Below the pieces are notes generated by a model. That model worked only from the letters and a program-made list of their open reading frames with translations. It made no database searches and was not told where the DNA came from. DNA of 64,000 bases from Mycobacterium colombiense (lineage in GTDB: Bacteria > Actinomycetota > Actinomycetes > Mycobacteriales > Mycobacteriaceae), in the NCBI RefSeq assembly GCF_001672755.1, contig NZ_LZKI01000043.1:1-64000 (forward strand), read 5' to 3'. This document shows positions 8,517-17,045 of the stretch, in pieces (the stretch's first letter is position 1; each line of letters opens with the position of its first letter). The position numbers and the translations under genes are program-made.

Positions 8517-9497
8517 TCACACCCCCTCGGCCAGCGCTTCCAGCGTCTCGGCCGACGAGTGCAGCGGCCGCCAGCCCAGCTGGGTCTTGGCCTTGGTGGT
8601 GTCCATGACCATCGACGTCCGCGCGGTGTGCAGCCACTCCAGCATGGACGGCACCAGCGGCACCCGCGAGATCGCCGCGGAGGCCGCCGTGGCGGCGACG
8701 GCAGGAACCCGCACCGGGCGCCCGCCCAGCGCCCTGGCCACGTCGGCCACCGTCACGACCCCGTCACCGGCGATGTTGTAGGCCCCCGGCGGGGCCGGGG
8801 CGGTGGCCGCAAGCGCGATCGCCGCCGCGACGTCGTCGTGGTGAACCAGTTGCAGCGGAATGCCCGGATCCGGCACCACCGGCTTCAGCGCCGGGACGGC
8901 TTTGACCACGGCACGCATCGGGCCGGGCAGCTGATTCCACGGCATCGCGTCGGCAAGCGCGGTGGCTTTGGGCCCGGCGACGATGCAGGGCCGCAACACG
9001 AACACCTCGAGCGGCGAGTCCTCGGTGATCTCGGCGAGCAGCGCTTCGGACGCCGCGTTCTGCGCCGAGTAATAGTGCTCCGCAGACCCCTGGGCCGGCA
9101 CGTCCTCAGTCAGCGGGGTGGGGTTGTCGGAGTGGTAGCCGTAGGCCGCCACCGACGAGGTGTAGACCAGGCGCCGGGGCCGCTCGGCGGCTACGGTCGC
9201 TTCGAAGACGTTGCGGGAGCCTTCCAGATTCACCCGGGAGCTCTCGTCGCGCGAACCCATGATCATGAAGGCCAGGTGGATCACCACGTCGGCCTGCGCG
9301 ACCAGGGCGTCGACGGCCTCGCGGTCCAGGATGTCGCCTTGCTGATAGGTGGTCTTCAGCCAGCCGTGTGACGGCGGGTCAAACGGCCGGCGAGCCATCC
9401 CGATGATCGCGTCCACGGCGGGCTCGCGTTCCAGCGCCGTCACCGCGGAGAGGCCGATCTCCCCGGTCGGTCCGGTCACCGCGACGGTCACTCCCAT
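8517..9497 (-). CDS. NAD-dependent epimerase/dehydratase family protein
   Basis: 326-residue extended short-chain dehydrogenase. The N-terminal nucleotide-binding glycine motif is seen as VTGPTGEIGLSA (about residues 6-17), followed by ADVVIHLAF, VYTSSVAAYG and a downstream YSAQNAASE segment in place of the classical YxxxK. The lysine of YxxxK is replaced (YYSAQN), so catalysis may differ from sugar epimerases. The ATG at 9497 is chosen because AAGGACG lies about eight bases upstream and the fold begins at once; the frame is open 49 codons further. Substrate unknown. It lies 109 bp upstream of fdhD on the same strand. Confidence 0.8.
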   Translation of the reverse strand: MGVTVAVTGPTGEIGLSAVTALEREPAVDAIIGMARRPFDPPSHGWLKTTYQQGDILDREAVDALVAQADVVIHLAFMIMGSRDESSRVNLEGSRNVFEATVAAERPRRLVYTSSVAAYGYHSDNPTPLTEDVPAQGSAEHYYSAQNAASEALLAEITEDSPLEVFVLRPCIVAGPKATALADAMPWNQLPGPMRAVVKAVPALKPVVPDPGIPLQLVHHDDVAAAIALAATAPAPPGAYNIAGDGVVTVADVARALGGRPVRVPAVAATAASAAISRVPLVPSMLEWLHTARTSMVMDTTKAKTQLGWRPLHSSAETLEALAEGV

Positions 9498-9780
9498 CAG
9501 AACGTCCTTCCCTCCCGCGGCCTGCCGAAACCCCGGCGTGCGGAACCTCACCGAGCCCCCCGGCGCGCGCGATCCGCGCATGATAGAACCATCTTTCCAG
9601 CGTCTCGCGGTTCGTGAGCGTCTGGACGTGCGGGCGTTCCGCATCCACAGCGGTAGCTTGGCGGTCGACGGTGACCCACAGGATGCCCGAAACCGGGTGT
9701 AAGGCTGGTCTCGGCGACCGATAATTTACGGCGATCGAAAGCGGCCACACCGCCGACACCGCAGAAAACGAGGGCGCAGC

Positions 9781-10551
9781 ATGGGCGACGAATCGAGGGC
9801 CGGCGCGGACGCGTCCGTGACTGGCGGGGAGAAGGCCGACCCCGCGACGGTTTTCGCCGCCCTCGCCGAGATCATCTATCAGGGCTCGGACGCCAACCAG
9901 ATGTACGCCGCCATCTGTGTCGCCGCCACCCTGACCGTCCGCGGCTGCGACCACGCCAGCCTGCTGGTCCGCGAGAACGACAAATACGTCACCGTCGGCG
10001 CCAGTGACCGGCTGGCCCAGGCCGTCGACGAGCTCGAACGGCGCGCCGGCGACGGCCCGTGCATCGACGCCATCGAGGAAGAGACGCCACAGATCGACAC
10101 GGACCTGACCACGCCGTCGCTGTGGCCCAAGCTGGCGGCCGTCCTGGTCGCCGAGACACCGGTGCGCGGCGCGATGGGGTTTCGGCTGCTGGTCGACAAA
10201 CGCAAAGGCGCCGCGCTGAATCTGTTCAGCGACACCCCGAACATGTTCGACTCCGAGTCCGCGGGGCGGGCGGCGGTGCTGGCGGCGTTCGCCAGCGTCG
10301 CGATCAATGCCGTCAACAAGGGCGAGGACGCGGCGAGCCTGCGCCGCGGGCTGATGAGCAACCGTGAGATCGGCAAGGCCGTCGGCATGCTGATGATGCT
10401 GCACGAGATGAGCGAGGACGACGCGTTCGACCTGTTGCGGCGCCACTCCCAGGCGCTGAACATCAAGCTGGCCGACGTCGCCCGCGAGGTCATCGAGCAG
10501 CGTGGTCAGCTGCCGGTGCCGGGCGACAACCCGCTTCCGCCGAACACCTAG
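9781..10551 (+). CDS. GAF-ANTAR domain RNA-binding antiterminator-type regulator
   Basis: 256-residue sensor-regulator. A GAF domain spans about residues 25-180 (YAAICVAATLTVRGCDHASLL to AFASVAINAV). An ANTAR domain follows at about 190-245 (LRRGLMSNREIGKAVGMLM, then LLRRHSQALNIKLADVA). ANTAR domains bind paired RNA hairpins and stop transcription termination in other bacteria; GAF-ANTAR proteins are common in mycobacteria. The ligand and the RNA targets cannot be read from the sequence. It stands alone, running against its leftward neighbours, and converges on the DUF2469 gene. Confidence 0.88.
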   Translation: MGDESRAGADASVTGGEKADPATVFAALAEIIYQGSDANQMYAAICVAATLTVRGCDHASLLVRENDKYVTVGASDRLAQAVDELERRAGDGPCIDAIEEETPQIDTDLTTPSLWPKLAAVLVAETPVRGAMGFRLLVDKRKGAALNLFSDTPNMFDSESAGRAAVLAAFASVAINAVNKGEDAASLRRGLMSNREIGKAVGMLMMLHEMSEDDAFDLLRRHSQALNIKLADVAREVIEQRGQLPVPGDNPLPPNT

Positions 10552-10553
10552 CG

Positions 10554-10573
10554 GCGGCTACTCGGGAAGCCGC
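10554..10573. terminator. Hairpin at converging GAF-ANTAR and DUF2469 genes
   Basis: Inverted repeat GCGGCT and AGCCGC with an 8-nt loop. It begins three bases after the GAF-ANTAR stop and lies over the DUF2469 stop codon at 10558. No T tract. Likely a shared terminator; inferred from position. Confidence 0.35.
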
Positions 10574-10863
10574 AGCTCGGGCTTTTCGACCTCTTCGATG
10601 TTGACGTCCTTGAAGGTGACCACCCGGACCTGCTTGACGAACCGCGCCGGCCGGTACATGTCCCACACCCACGCGTCGGACAGCCGCAGCTCGAAGTAGA
10701 CCTCGCCGTCGGCGTTGCGCGGCGTCATCTCCACGCTGTTGGCCAGGTAGAAGCGTCGTTCGGTCTCCACGACGTAGCTGAACTGGCCGACGATGTCCTT
10801 GTATTCGCGGTACAGCGAGAGCTCCATCTCGGTTTCATACTTTTCGAGATCTTCTGCACTCAT
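10558..10863 (-). CDS. DUF2469 family conserved actinobacterial protein
   Basis: 101-residue acidic protein of the DUF2469 family, found throughout actinobacteria between rnhB and distant genes. The whole length matches the family: MSAEDLEKYETEMELSLYRE at the start and a DAWVWDMYRPARFVK segment in the middle. Function unknown. It is the place equivalent of Rv2901c. It lies 92 nt downstream of rnhB on the same strand and may belong to the lepB-rnhB transcript. Confidence 0.88.
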   Translation of the reverse strand: MSAEDLEKYETEMELSLYREYKDIVGQFSYVVETERRFYLANSVEMTPRNADGEVYFELRLSDAWVWDMYRPARFVKQVRVVTFKDVNIEEVEKPELRLPE

Positions 10864-10955
10864 CTGCTCAGACGTCCTTCTCCCAGACAGCTTTCCCCGG
10901 GCATCCCGGCGCTAGCTGCCGTTCGCCGGGGTGGGAATCCTGATCCCATCTTTCC

Positions 10956-11684
10956 TCACCGATATCCGTCGCGCTGCAGCGGTGGGTCCGGTTGGCAGTC
11001 GGCCACCACCCGGCCGCCCGACCCGTTGGCCACGCGCCGCACGTTGATGAACGAATAACGATGCTCGGGGCACGGGCCCAGCTGCGCCAACGCCGTGCTG
11101 TGCGCGGGCGTGCTGTAGCCCTTGTGCAGGGCGAACCCGTAGCCGGGATGGTCGGCCTCCATGGCGACCATCAAGCGGTCCCGGCTGACCTTCGCCAGGA
11201 CGCTGGCCGCCGCGATGCACGCCGCGACCGCGTCGCCCCCGATGACCGGCAGCGACGGGACGGCCAGCCCGGGCACCCGGAAGCCGTCGCTCAGCACGTA
11301 GCCGGGCCGCACGGACAGCCCGGCGACGGCACGGCGCATCCCCTCGATGTTGGCGACATGCACGCCGCGCCGGTCCACCTCGGCGGGCGGGATGAACACC
11401 ACGTGGTAGGTCAGCGCATAACGGCGGATCAGGGGGAACAGCTTCTCCCGGGCGGCCTCGGTGAGCTTCTTGGAATCATCAAGCGCGGCAAGGCTTTCCA
11501 TTCGCCCCGGGCCGAGCACGCAGGCCGCCACCACCAGCGGCCCGGCGCAGGCGCCGCGGCCCACCTCGTCGACGCCGGCGACCGGACCCAACCCGCTGCG
11601 GTACAGCGCCGATTCGAAGGTGCGCATTCCCCGCGGACCCCCAGCTTTACGGATCACCGTCCGTGGCGGCCACGTCGTGGCCAT
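10956..11684 (-). CDS. rnhB: Ribonuclease HII
   Basis: 242-residue type 2 RNase H that cuts RNA in RNA-DNA hybrids and starts removal of misplaced ribonucleotides. The acidic active site is visible: [14 protein letters not shown] (Asp, Glu), [21 protein letters not shown] (Asp) and [10 protein letters not shown] (Asp), with DDSKKL and HKGYST also present. ATG at 11684 lies two bases after the lepB stop, which fixes it by coupling; the open frame further upstream overlaps lepB. The C-terminal tail after SFINVRRVA (about 20 residues) is not conserved. Confidence 0.94.
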   Translation of the reverse strand: MATTWPPRTVIRKAGGPRGMRTFESALYRSGLGPVAGVDEVGRGACAGPLVVAACVLGPGRMESLAALDDSKKLTEAAREKLFPLIRRYALTYHVVFIPPAEVDRRGVHVANIEGMRRAVAGLSVRPGYVLSDGFRVPGLAVPSLPVIGGDAVAACIAAASVLAKVSRDRLMVAMEADHPGYGFALHKGYSTPAHSTALAQLGPCPEHRYSFINVRRVANGSGGRVVADCQPDPPLQRDGYR

Positions 11685-11686
11685 GG

Positions 11687-12589
11687 CTACCGATTCTGCT
11701 GCGGGTTCACCGATCCCACGCCACCCCATCGGGACGGCGGCCACACGATGAACCTGGCTTTTCCGATCACGTTGGACACCGGCACGGTTCCCGACGTCGG
11801 GTCGCCGGTGCACAGCACACCCTTGAGCGCCTCGGCCGGCACGCTGGTGCAGTGGGCCCGCGAGTCCGCCGAGTGCGTCCGGTTGTCACCCATCACCCAC
11901 AGCCGGCCGGCCGGGACGTGAACCGGCCCGAACTCGCTGCCCAGGCAGGGGTACACCGACGGGTCGGCGGCCATGGTGGTGCGATCCAGGTACGGCTCCT
12001 TGAGCGGCTTGCCGTCGACCGTCAGCCCGGTGTCGGCCCGGCATTGCACCGTCTGCCCGCCGACCGCGATGACCCGCTTGACCAGGTCGTTCTCGTCGGG
12101 CGGCACGAAGCCGACGAAGGACAGCGCGTTCTGCACCCAGCGCAGCACGGTGTTGTTGGACCGGATCGACTTGTAGCCGAGGTTCCACGGCGGCGGGCCC
12201 TTGAAGACGATGACGTCACCGGGGTGCGGCGCGCTGAAGCGGTAGGTGACCTTGTCGACCATGATCCGGTCGCCGACGCAGCCGGTGCAGCCGTGCAGCG
12301 TGGGCTCCATGGATTCCGACGGGATCAGGTACGGCCGCGCCACGAACGTCAACATGACGTAGTAGAGGACGACGGCGATCACCGCCAGGAGCGCGAATTC
12401 GCGCAACGTCGAACGCTTGGCGTCCTCCGGCTCGCCCTCGGGCGTCTCGGCCACCGGCACCGGCTCGGGGATGGATCCGGCCGCCGTCGCGGCGTCCTCG
12501 GGGCGCGTCTCCGGGCTGCGGGTAGAGACCTTCGGATCTGACTCGCCGGCGTGGGGCTCGGGCTTCGATGAATCCGCGGTGTCGGTCAC
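11687..12589 (-). CDS. lepB: Signal peptidase I
   Basis: 300-residue S26 signal peptidase that removes signal peptides from secreted proteins at the outer face of the membrane. A long acidic, Pro-rich cytoplasmic N-terminus (about 1-55) precedes one membrane helix ([19 protein letters not shown]). The catalytic Ser is in PSESMEPTL and the Lys in [10 protein letters not shown]; the [11 protein letters not shown] box follows. GTG at 12589 (VTDTADSS) is chosen by likeness to the tuberculosis protein. Compared with that protein a short insertion is seen between SRAHC and the final conserved region ([11 protein letters not shown]). It is followed two bases later by rnhB and lies downstream of rplS on the same strand. 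Confidence 0.93.
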   Translation of the reverse strand: MTDTADSSKPEPHAGESDPKVSTRSPETRPEDAATAAGSIPEPVPVAETPEGEPEDAKRSTLREFALLAVIAVVLYYVMLTFVARPYLIPSESMEPTLHGCTGCVGDRIMVDKVTYRFSAPHPGDVIVFKGPPPWNLGYKSIRSNNTVLRWVQNALSFVGFVPPDENDLVKRVIAVGGQTVQCRADTGLTVDGKPLKEPYLDRTTMAADPSVYPCLGSEFGPVHVPAGRLWVMGDNRTHSADSRAHCTSVPAEALKGVLCTGDPTSGTVPVSNVIGKARFIVWPPSRWGGVGSVNPQQNR

Positions 12590-12683
12590 GAGATCAGCGT
12601 AGCCAGCGCGCGTTGGGGCCGCCCAAACCGGCGCACCGGAGAAACGCTGGGACGAATCAGCAGCGCCACCAAGGCGTCCCGGC

Positions 12684-13025
12684 TCAGCGCTTCTCCTTGA
12701 TCTTGGCCTTCTTGCCGCGCAGCTCACGCAGGTAGTACAGCTTGGCGCGGCGGACGTCACCGCGGGTCACCACCTGGATGTGGTCGATGTTGGGCGAGTG
12801 CACCGGGAAGGTCCGCTCGACGCCGACGCCATAGCTTTCCTTGCGCACCGTGAAGGTCTCGCGGATGCCACCGCCCTGACGACGGATCACCACGCCCTTG
12901 AACACCTGGATACGCTCCTTGGCGCCCTCGATGACCTTGACGTGCACGTTGATGGTGTCGCCCGGGCCGAACACCGGGATATCGTCGCGCAGCGACGCCT
13001 GATCGACGAAGTCCAGCCGGTTCAT
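12684..13025 (-). CDS. rplS: 50S ribosomal protein L19
   Basis: 113-residue L19, which lies at the 30S-50S interface. The sequence is typical throughout: [19 protein letters not shown] at the start, the [12 protein letters not shown] core, [12 protein letters not shown] and the basic tail [14 protein letters not shown] at 13025 has AAGGAAG about eight bases upstream. The upstream leader of roughly 150 nt contains a promoter-like element shared with rpsP. Confidence 0.97.
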   Translation of the reverse strand: MNRLDFVDQASLRDDIPVFGPGDTINVHVKVIEGAKERIQVFKGVVIRRQGGGIRETFTVRKESYGVGVERTFPVHSPNIDHIQVVTRGDVRRAKLYYLRELRGKKAKIKEKR

Positions 13026-13367
13026 GCGAGACACTTCCTTGAGGTCGCGGCCGACGGCAGCTACCCACACGCAGGTGTGAGGCGGTCGCCCAGCCGATGG
13101 TTTCGGGCTTTCTGGCGTATCTCGCAGCGGGCGGGAAACGGCCCAACCGGCCTGCAACCGCTGGAGACAACTGGTCAATTGTGCCAGACGGGGCGCGTGC
13201 TGCGAAAATCACAGCGCGTCGGCGGTTCATAACGCGCCAAACGCGCTGGTAAATGGTACATATGACTGGGGTCAGAACGCGCTACCCGCGCGGGAGCGTG
13301 ATGGCCGGTGCAGGTTGGCGCGAAGGTCCCGCTGTTGCACTGTGTCGAGGTCACGCCGGAGGAGAGA
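13026..13367. other. Divergent intergenic region rplS / lppW (342 bp)
   Basis: No gene is supported here. On the minus strand it holds the rplS leader and, at 13178-13193, the promoter-like element shared with rpsP. On the plus side the AT-rich stretch near 13250-13265 (GGTACATATGAC) could hold the lppW promoter. Open frames in this stretch have no family likeness. Confidence 0.6.
13178..13193 (-). promoter_or_regulatory. Promoter-like element of rplS (TCTGGCACAAT)
   Basis: Read on the minus strand the element is CCCCGTCTGGCACAAT, with CACAAT in the place of a -10 hexamer about 153 nt before the rplS ATG. A nearly identical element, CCCGTTCTGGCACAAT, lies about 127 nt upstream of rpsP. Two ribosomal protein genes 3.4 kb apart sharing this stretch in the same orientation suggests a common promoter design. 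No clear -35 was found. Confidence 0.5.
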
Positions 13368-14345
13368 ATGCGGGTACGTCCGCTGACGCTGGTCACCGCC
13401 ACCGCGGCGGTGACGTTGGTGGTTGCGGCCGGCTCCGAGGCGCTGGTCCAGGCCAAGGTCTACAGGCTGCCGGTCGCCGCGCCCGTCCGGGTGGTCTCCG
13501 CGCCACCCACCTCGACTCCGCCGCAGTCGACCACGCTGATGCTCGAGGCGGCCACACCGCCGCAGCCGGCCCAGGCGCTGCCGGGGCCGGGGTTCGGCCA
13601 GTTGCAGGTCCGGGTCCAGCAGGCCGCCGACGAGGCCGCCGGCAGCGGCGCCGCCCTGTCGGTGGCCATCTTTGATCGCAGCACCCATCAGCTGATCTCC
13701 AACGGCAACAGCCAGGTCATCGGCACCGCGTCGGTGGCCAAGCTGTTCATCGCCGACGATCTGCTGCTGCACGAGTCCGAGGGCAAGGCACCGCTGAGCG
13801 CCGACGACCGCCAGGCCCTGGACATCATGCTGCAGTCATCCGACGACGGCGCCGCCGAGAAGTTCTGGGGGCAGGGCGGCGGCGCCGCGATCATCACCGA
13901 GGTCGCGTCCCGCTATGGCTTGTCCTCCACCACCCCGCCCAGCGACGGGCGGTGGTGGAACACGATGAGCTCGGTGACCGACCTGATCCGCTATTACGAG
14001 ATGCTGCTGGACGGATCGGGAGGCCTGCCGGCCGATGACGCCAAGATCATCGTGAACGACCTGGCGCAGTCCACTCCCAACGGGCTCGACGGCTACCCGC
14101 AGCGGTTCGGCATCCCGGACGGCCTGTACGCCGAACCGGTCGCGGTCAAGCAGGGCTGGATGTGCTGCATCGGCAGCGACTGGATGCACCTGTCCACCGG
14201 CGTGATCGGGGCCGACCACCGCTACATCATGGTCGTCCAATCCCTGCAGCCCGCCGATGACGCCACCGCCCGCGACACCATCACCCGGGCGGTCAAGACG
14301 ATATTTCCCGAGGGCCGCATCGATGCGCCCCGGCACGGGCTCTGA
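13368..14345 (+). CDS. lppW: LppW-like beta-lactamase-fold secreted protein
   Basis: 325-residue exported protein, full-length relative of tuberculosis LppW (Rv2905), with a class A beta-lactamase/PBP-like domain. Ser122 and Lys125 (ASVAK) form an SxxK motif, SSDD stands in the SxN position, and KQGWMCC replaces KTG, so beta-lactamase activity is doubtful. The signal region reads VTLVVAAGSEA; in the tuberculosis protein I recall a lipobox Cys where Ser23 stands here, so this copy may be a cleaved or anchored non-lipoprotein. ATG at 13368 has GGAGGAGA just upstream. It converges on trmD. Confidence 0.85.
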   Translation: MRVRPLTLVTATAAVTLVVAAGSEALVQAKVYRLPVAAPVRVVSAPPTSTPPQSTTLMLEAATPPQPAQALPGPGFGQLQVRVQQAADEAAGSGAALSVAIFDRSTHQLISNGNSQVIGTASVAKLFIADDLLLHESEGKAPLSADDRQALDIMLQSSDDGAAEKFWGQGGGAAIITEVASRYGLSSTTPPSDGRWWNTMSSVTDLIRYYEMLLDGSGGLPADDAKIIVNDLAQSTPNGLDGYPQRFGIPDGLYAEPVAVKQGWMCCIGSDWMHLSTGVIGADHRYIMVVQSLQPADDATARDTITRAVKTIFPEGRIDAPRHGL

Positions 14346-14366
14346 CGGGCTCAATCGCCTTCGGCC

Positions 14367-15065
14367 TCAATCCCCTTCGGGCTCAAGCAGTTCGGGCCGG
14401 CGTTCGCGGGTGCGCTGCAGCGAGATCTCCCGGCGCCACGCGGCGATTCGCGCGTGGTCACCCGACAGCAGCACCTCGGGGACGTCGAGCCCGCGCCAGC
14501 TCGGCGGCCGGGTGTAGCTGGGCCCCTCCAGGCGCCGGTCCAGCGCCGGCGAGTGCGAATCCTCGCGGTGCGACGCGGGATTGCCGAGTACCCCGTCGAG
14601 GAGGCGCAGCACGGCCTCGATCATCACCACGGTCGCCGACTCGCCGCCCGGCAGCACGTAGTCGCCGATCGAGACCTCCTCGACCCGCATCCGCCCCGCG
14701 GCGTCCTCGATCACCCGCTGGTCGATGCCCTCGTAGCGGCCGCACGCGAACACCAGGTGGGTCTCGGCGCTCCAGCGCGCGGCCGTCGCCTGCGTGAACA
14801 ACCGCCCTGCGGGGGTGGGGACGACCAAAAGTGTTTCCTCGGAAGCGATCTCATCCAGCGCTTCACCCCATACCGGCGCCTTCATCACCATCCCGGGACC
14901 GCCGCCGTAGGGCGAATCGTCGACCGAGCGGTGCACGTCGTACGTCCAGCGCCGCAGGTCGTGCACCTGCAGATCGACCAGGCCGGACTGGATCGCCTTG
15001 CCGGGCAACGATTGCCGCAGTGGGTCCAGGTAGGCCGGAAAGATCGTGACGACGTCGATTCTCAT
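14367..15065 (-). CDS. trmD: tRNA (guanine-N1-)-methyltransferase TrmD
   Basis: 232-residue SPOUT methyltransferase that makes m1G37 in tRNAs with G36 and so prevents frameshifting. The trefoil-knot cofactor site is visible: [12 protein letters not shown] and [14 protein letters not shown], with the N-terminal [10 protein letters not shown] and [13 protein letters not shown]. It lies nine bases after rimM in the trmD-rimM-khpA-rpsP translation block. All family segments are intact. It ends 21 bp from the converging lppW; a small imperfect direct repeat (CTCAATCGCC and CTCAATCCCC) fills that gap. Confidence 0.96.
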   Translation of the reverse strand: MRIDVVTIFPAYLDPLRQSLPGKAIQSGLVDLQVHDLRRWTYDVHRSVDDSPYGGGPGMVMKAPVWGEALDEIASEETLLVVPTPAGRLFTQATAARWSAETHLVFACGRYEGIDQRVIEDAAGRMRVEEVSIGDYVLPGGESATVVMIEAVLRLLDGVLGNPASHREDSHSPALDRRLEGPSYTRPPSWRGLDVPEVLLSGDHARIAAWRREISLQRTRERRPELLEPEGD

Positions 15066-15074
15066 ATCGGAGGC

Positions 15075-15602
15075 CTACAGGTCCAGCAGGCCTTCGGGCG
15101 GATCGATCTCGACGGTGCCGTCGTCCAGCGACACCGACGTGACGATCGCGGACACGAACGGCACCAGCACTTCCCGCTTCTCGTCGCCCTCCTCGCGCCG
15201 CACCGCCAACAGTTCACCGGCCGCGGTGTGCAACACCTCGCCCACGACGCCGATCTGCTCGCCCGCGGTGGTGCGCACGCGCAGGCCCTCGAGCTGATGG
15301 TCGTAGTAGGTGTCCGCCTCGTCGATATCGGGCAAGTCCTCGGAATCGACGACGAACAGGGTGCCGCGCAGCGCGTCGGCCGCGTCACGGTCGGTGACGC
15401 CGGCCAGCCGCACCAGCAGCCGCCCACCGTGTTCGCGCGCACTCTCGACGGTGAGCTCACGCTCCCAGCTGGCACGGGAATGCTTGGCGCGCAACGCATT
15501 ACCCGGCGCGAACCGGGCGTCGGGATCGTCGGTGCGAACCTCGACGACCACCTCGCCGGTGATGCCGTGGGCTTTCACCACGCGCCCGACGGTCAACTCC
15601 AA
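15075..15602 (-). CDS. rimM: Ribosome maturation factor RimM
   Basis: 175-residue 16S rRNA processing factor that helps assemble the 30S head by binding S19. The N-terminal RimM barrel ([20 protein letters not shown]) and the C-terminal PRC-barrel ([23 protein letters not shown]) are both seen. The start must be TTG at 15602: the khpA stop TAG (15627-15629) is in the same frame, and no ATG or GTG lies between. GGAA stands a short distance upstream. Confidence 0.94.
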   Translation of the reverse strand: MELTVGRVVKAHGITGEVVVEVRTDDPDARFAPGNALRAKHSRASWERELTVESAREHGGRLLVRLAGVTDRDAADALRGTLFVVDSEDLPDIDEADTYYDHQLEGLRVRTTAGEQIGVVGEVLHTAAGELLAVRREEGDEKREVLVPFVSAIVTSVSLDDGTVEIDPPEGLLDL

Positions 15603-15626
15603 GGGAGTTCCATGAGCAGCGCTGGC

Positions 15627-15869
15627 CTACTGGTCGGTGTCCACCACGTCGACGCGGATGCCGCGACCGCCGATGCCGGCGACCAGGGTGCGCAGTGCGG
15701 TCGCGGTGCGACCGCCACGGCCGATCACCTTGCCCAGGTCGTCGGGATGGACGTGGACCTCGACCGTCCGCCCGCGGCGGCTGGTCACCATGTCGACCCG
15801 GACGTCGTCGGGGTTGTCCACAATCCCGCGAACCAGGTGCTCAACAGCGTCAACGACAACCGTACTCAT
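15627..15869 (-). CDS. khpA: KH-domain RNA-binding protein KhpA
   Basis: 80-residue single KH domain protein, counterpart of Rv2908c and of KhpA, which in other Gram-positive bacteria binds RNA with KhpB and affects cell division. The RNA-binding GxxG loop is seen in KVIGRGGRTATALR (about residues 47-60). It starts eight bases after rpsP and lies in frame with rimM, which is only 24 bases further. Its role in mycobacteria is not clear from the sequence. Confidence 0.92.
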   Translation of the reverse strand: MSTVVVDAVEHLVRGIVDNPDDVRVDMVTSRRGRTVEVHVHPDDLGKVIGRGGRTATALRTLVAGIGGRGIRVDVVDTDQ

Positions 15870-15877
15870 CGCCGCGG

Positions 15878-16396
15878 TCAGCTTTCGGTGGTCGGCTCGG
15901 CCTGCTCGCCGCCCTCGGCGGGCGCCTCGGCCTCAGCGGTCTCGGCCGGGGTCTCGGCGGCGGCCTCCGGCTCGGCGGCCTCGTCCGCGCCCTTGGCGAC
16001 CTTCTTGGCCGGGGCCTTCTTCTTCGGCTTCGCGGCCTCGGTGGTGGGTCCGCCGTCGGCGTCGGCCAGCGCGGCGTTGAACAGCTCCAGCTTGCTCGGC
16101 TTGGCCGGGGTGGTCTTCAGGCGGCCCTCGGCGCCGGGCAGGCCCTTGAACTTCTGCCAGTCACCGGTGATCTGCAGCAGCTTGCGGACCGGCTCGGTGG
16201 GCTGAGCCCCCACGGACAGCCAGTACTGGGCGCGCTCGGAGTCGATCTCGATGAGGCTCGGGTCTTCCTTGGGGTGGTAGCGGCCGATGACCTCGATGGA
16301 GCGACCGTCGCGGCGGGTGCGGGCGTCGGCGACGGAGATGCGGTACTGGGGATTGCGGATCTTGCCAAGCCGGGTGAGCTTGATCTTGACAGCCAT
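15878..16396 (-). CDS. rpsP: 30S ribosomal protein S16 with long charged tail
   Basis: 172-residue S16. The conserved ribosomal core fills the first 85 residues or so ([47 protein letters not shown]). The rest is a low-complexity tail: basic ([14 protein letters not shown]) then rich in Ala and Glu to the end. Such tails are known in mycobacterial S16 and roughly double the protein; their role is unknown. ATG at 16396 is the family start. It leads the operon rpsP-khpA-rimM-trmD. Confidence 0.96.
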   Translation of the reverse strand: MAVKIKLTRLGKIRNPQYRISVADARTRRDGRSIEVIGRYHPKEDPSLIEIDSERAQYWLSVGAQPTEPVRKLLQITGDWQKFKGLPGAEGRLKTTPAKPSKLELFNAALADADGGPTTEAAKPKKKAPAKKVAKGADEAAEPEAAAETPAETAEAEAPAEGGEQAEPTTES

Positions 16397-16522
16397 GGTT
16401 AAGCGAATTCTCCTGTGTGTGTCACGCTGCAATTCAGCGATCGGGGCGGGATGCCCGGATCCGGTTTCGCCTCGCGTGTATGACCGGTCGGCGATGCGTG
16501 ATCGCTCGGCGGACAGCCGCCT

Positions 16523-16538
16523 ATTGTGCCAGAACGGG
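16523..16538 (-). promoter_or_regulatory. Promoter-like element of rpsP (TTCTGGCACAAT)
   Basis: On the minus strand the stretch reads CCCGTTCTGGCACAAT, with CACAAT as a possible -10, giving a leader of about 120 nt before rpsP. It matches the element upstream of rplS over 15 of 16 aligned positions apart from a one-base slip. The rest of the leader up to 16397 shows no further recognisable element. Confidence 0.5.
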
Positions 16539-16567
16539 CGCGGTGATCAGAAATCGCGAGCCGGCGC

Positions 16568-16987
16568 TCACATCACTTTCTGGAAAACCTTGGTCTCCGC
16601 GCGGCGGGTCATGCGCCAGCCGTCGGGCGTGCGCACGAACTCATCGTCGTACCAGAGTCCGCAGAACAGCACCTGGTCCTTATCACCGCCCAGCACCATC
16701 GGGTTGAAGCAGATCACCCGTGACGAGGCCTTGTCCCCGTCGATCTGTACGGAGAAGTTGCCGAGCATGTGCGCGTACACCGGGAAGTTGGGCAGCACCT
16801 CGGCCAGCCACTTCTTCACCTCCGGGTACTGGCCCTCAATGCCGCCCAACGCCGTGTAGTCGATGTAGGCGTCCGGCGTGAAGACCTTGTCCAGATCGTC
16901 GAATCGCCGGTTGTCGATGGCGGTGGAGTAATCCACCAGAAGCTGCTGGATCTCGAGCCGATCCGAGATCTCTTCCAGGCTCAACAT
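16568..16987 (-). CDS. SnoaL-like (NTF2-fold) small protein
   Basis: 139-residue protein of the SnoaL-like/NTF2 fold, a cone-shaped barrel used by small isomerases, dehydratases and hydroxylase partners. The N-terminal helix pair EISDRLEIQQLLVDYSTAID and the FDDLDKVFTPDAYIDYTALGG segment are characteristic. It is in the position of Rv2910c. No substrate can be assigned. ATG at 16987 is the start that fits the family; the frame is open further but the added residues belong to the divergent dacB2 region. Its start lies 58 bp from dacB2, so the two share a short divergent promoter region. Confidence 0.82.
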   Translation of the reverse strand: MLSLEEISDRLEIQQLLVDYSTAIDNRRFDDLDKVFTPDAYIDYTALGGIEGQYPEVKKWLAEVLPNFPVYAHMLGNFSVQIDGDKASSRVICFNPMVLGGDKDQVLFCGLWYDDEFVRTPDGWRMTRRAETKVFQKVM

Positions 16988-17045
16988 GCATCGGACAGTA
17001 CTGAAGATCCGCCTCGAACCGGGTCGGAAGTTAGACTTTGCGGCC

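Noticed and set aside
14343-14390. Direct repeats CTCAATCGCC / CTCAATCCCC as a regulatory element
   Set aside because: Short and imperfect, at the 3' ends of convergent genes; no support for a function.
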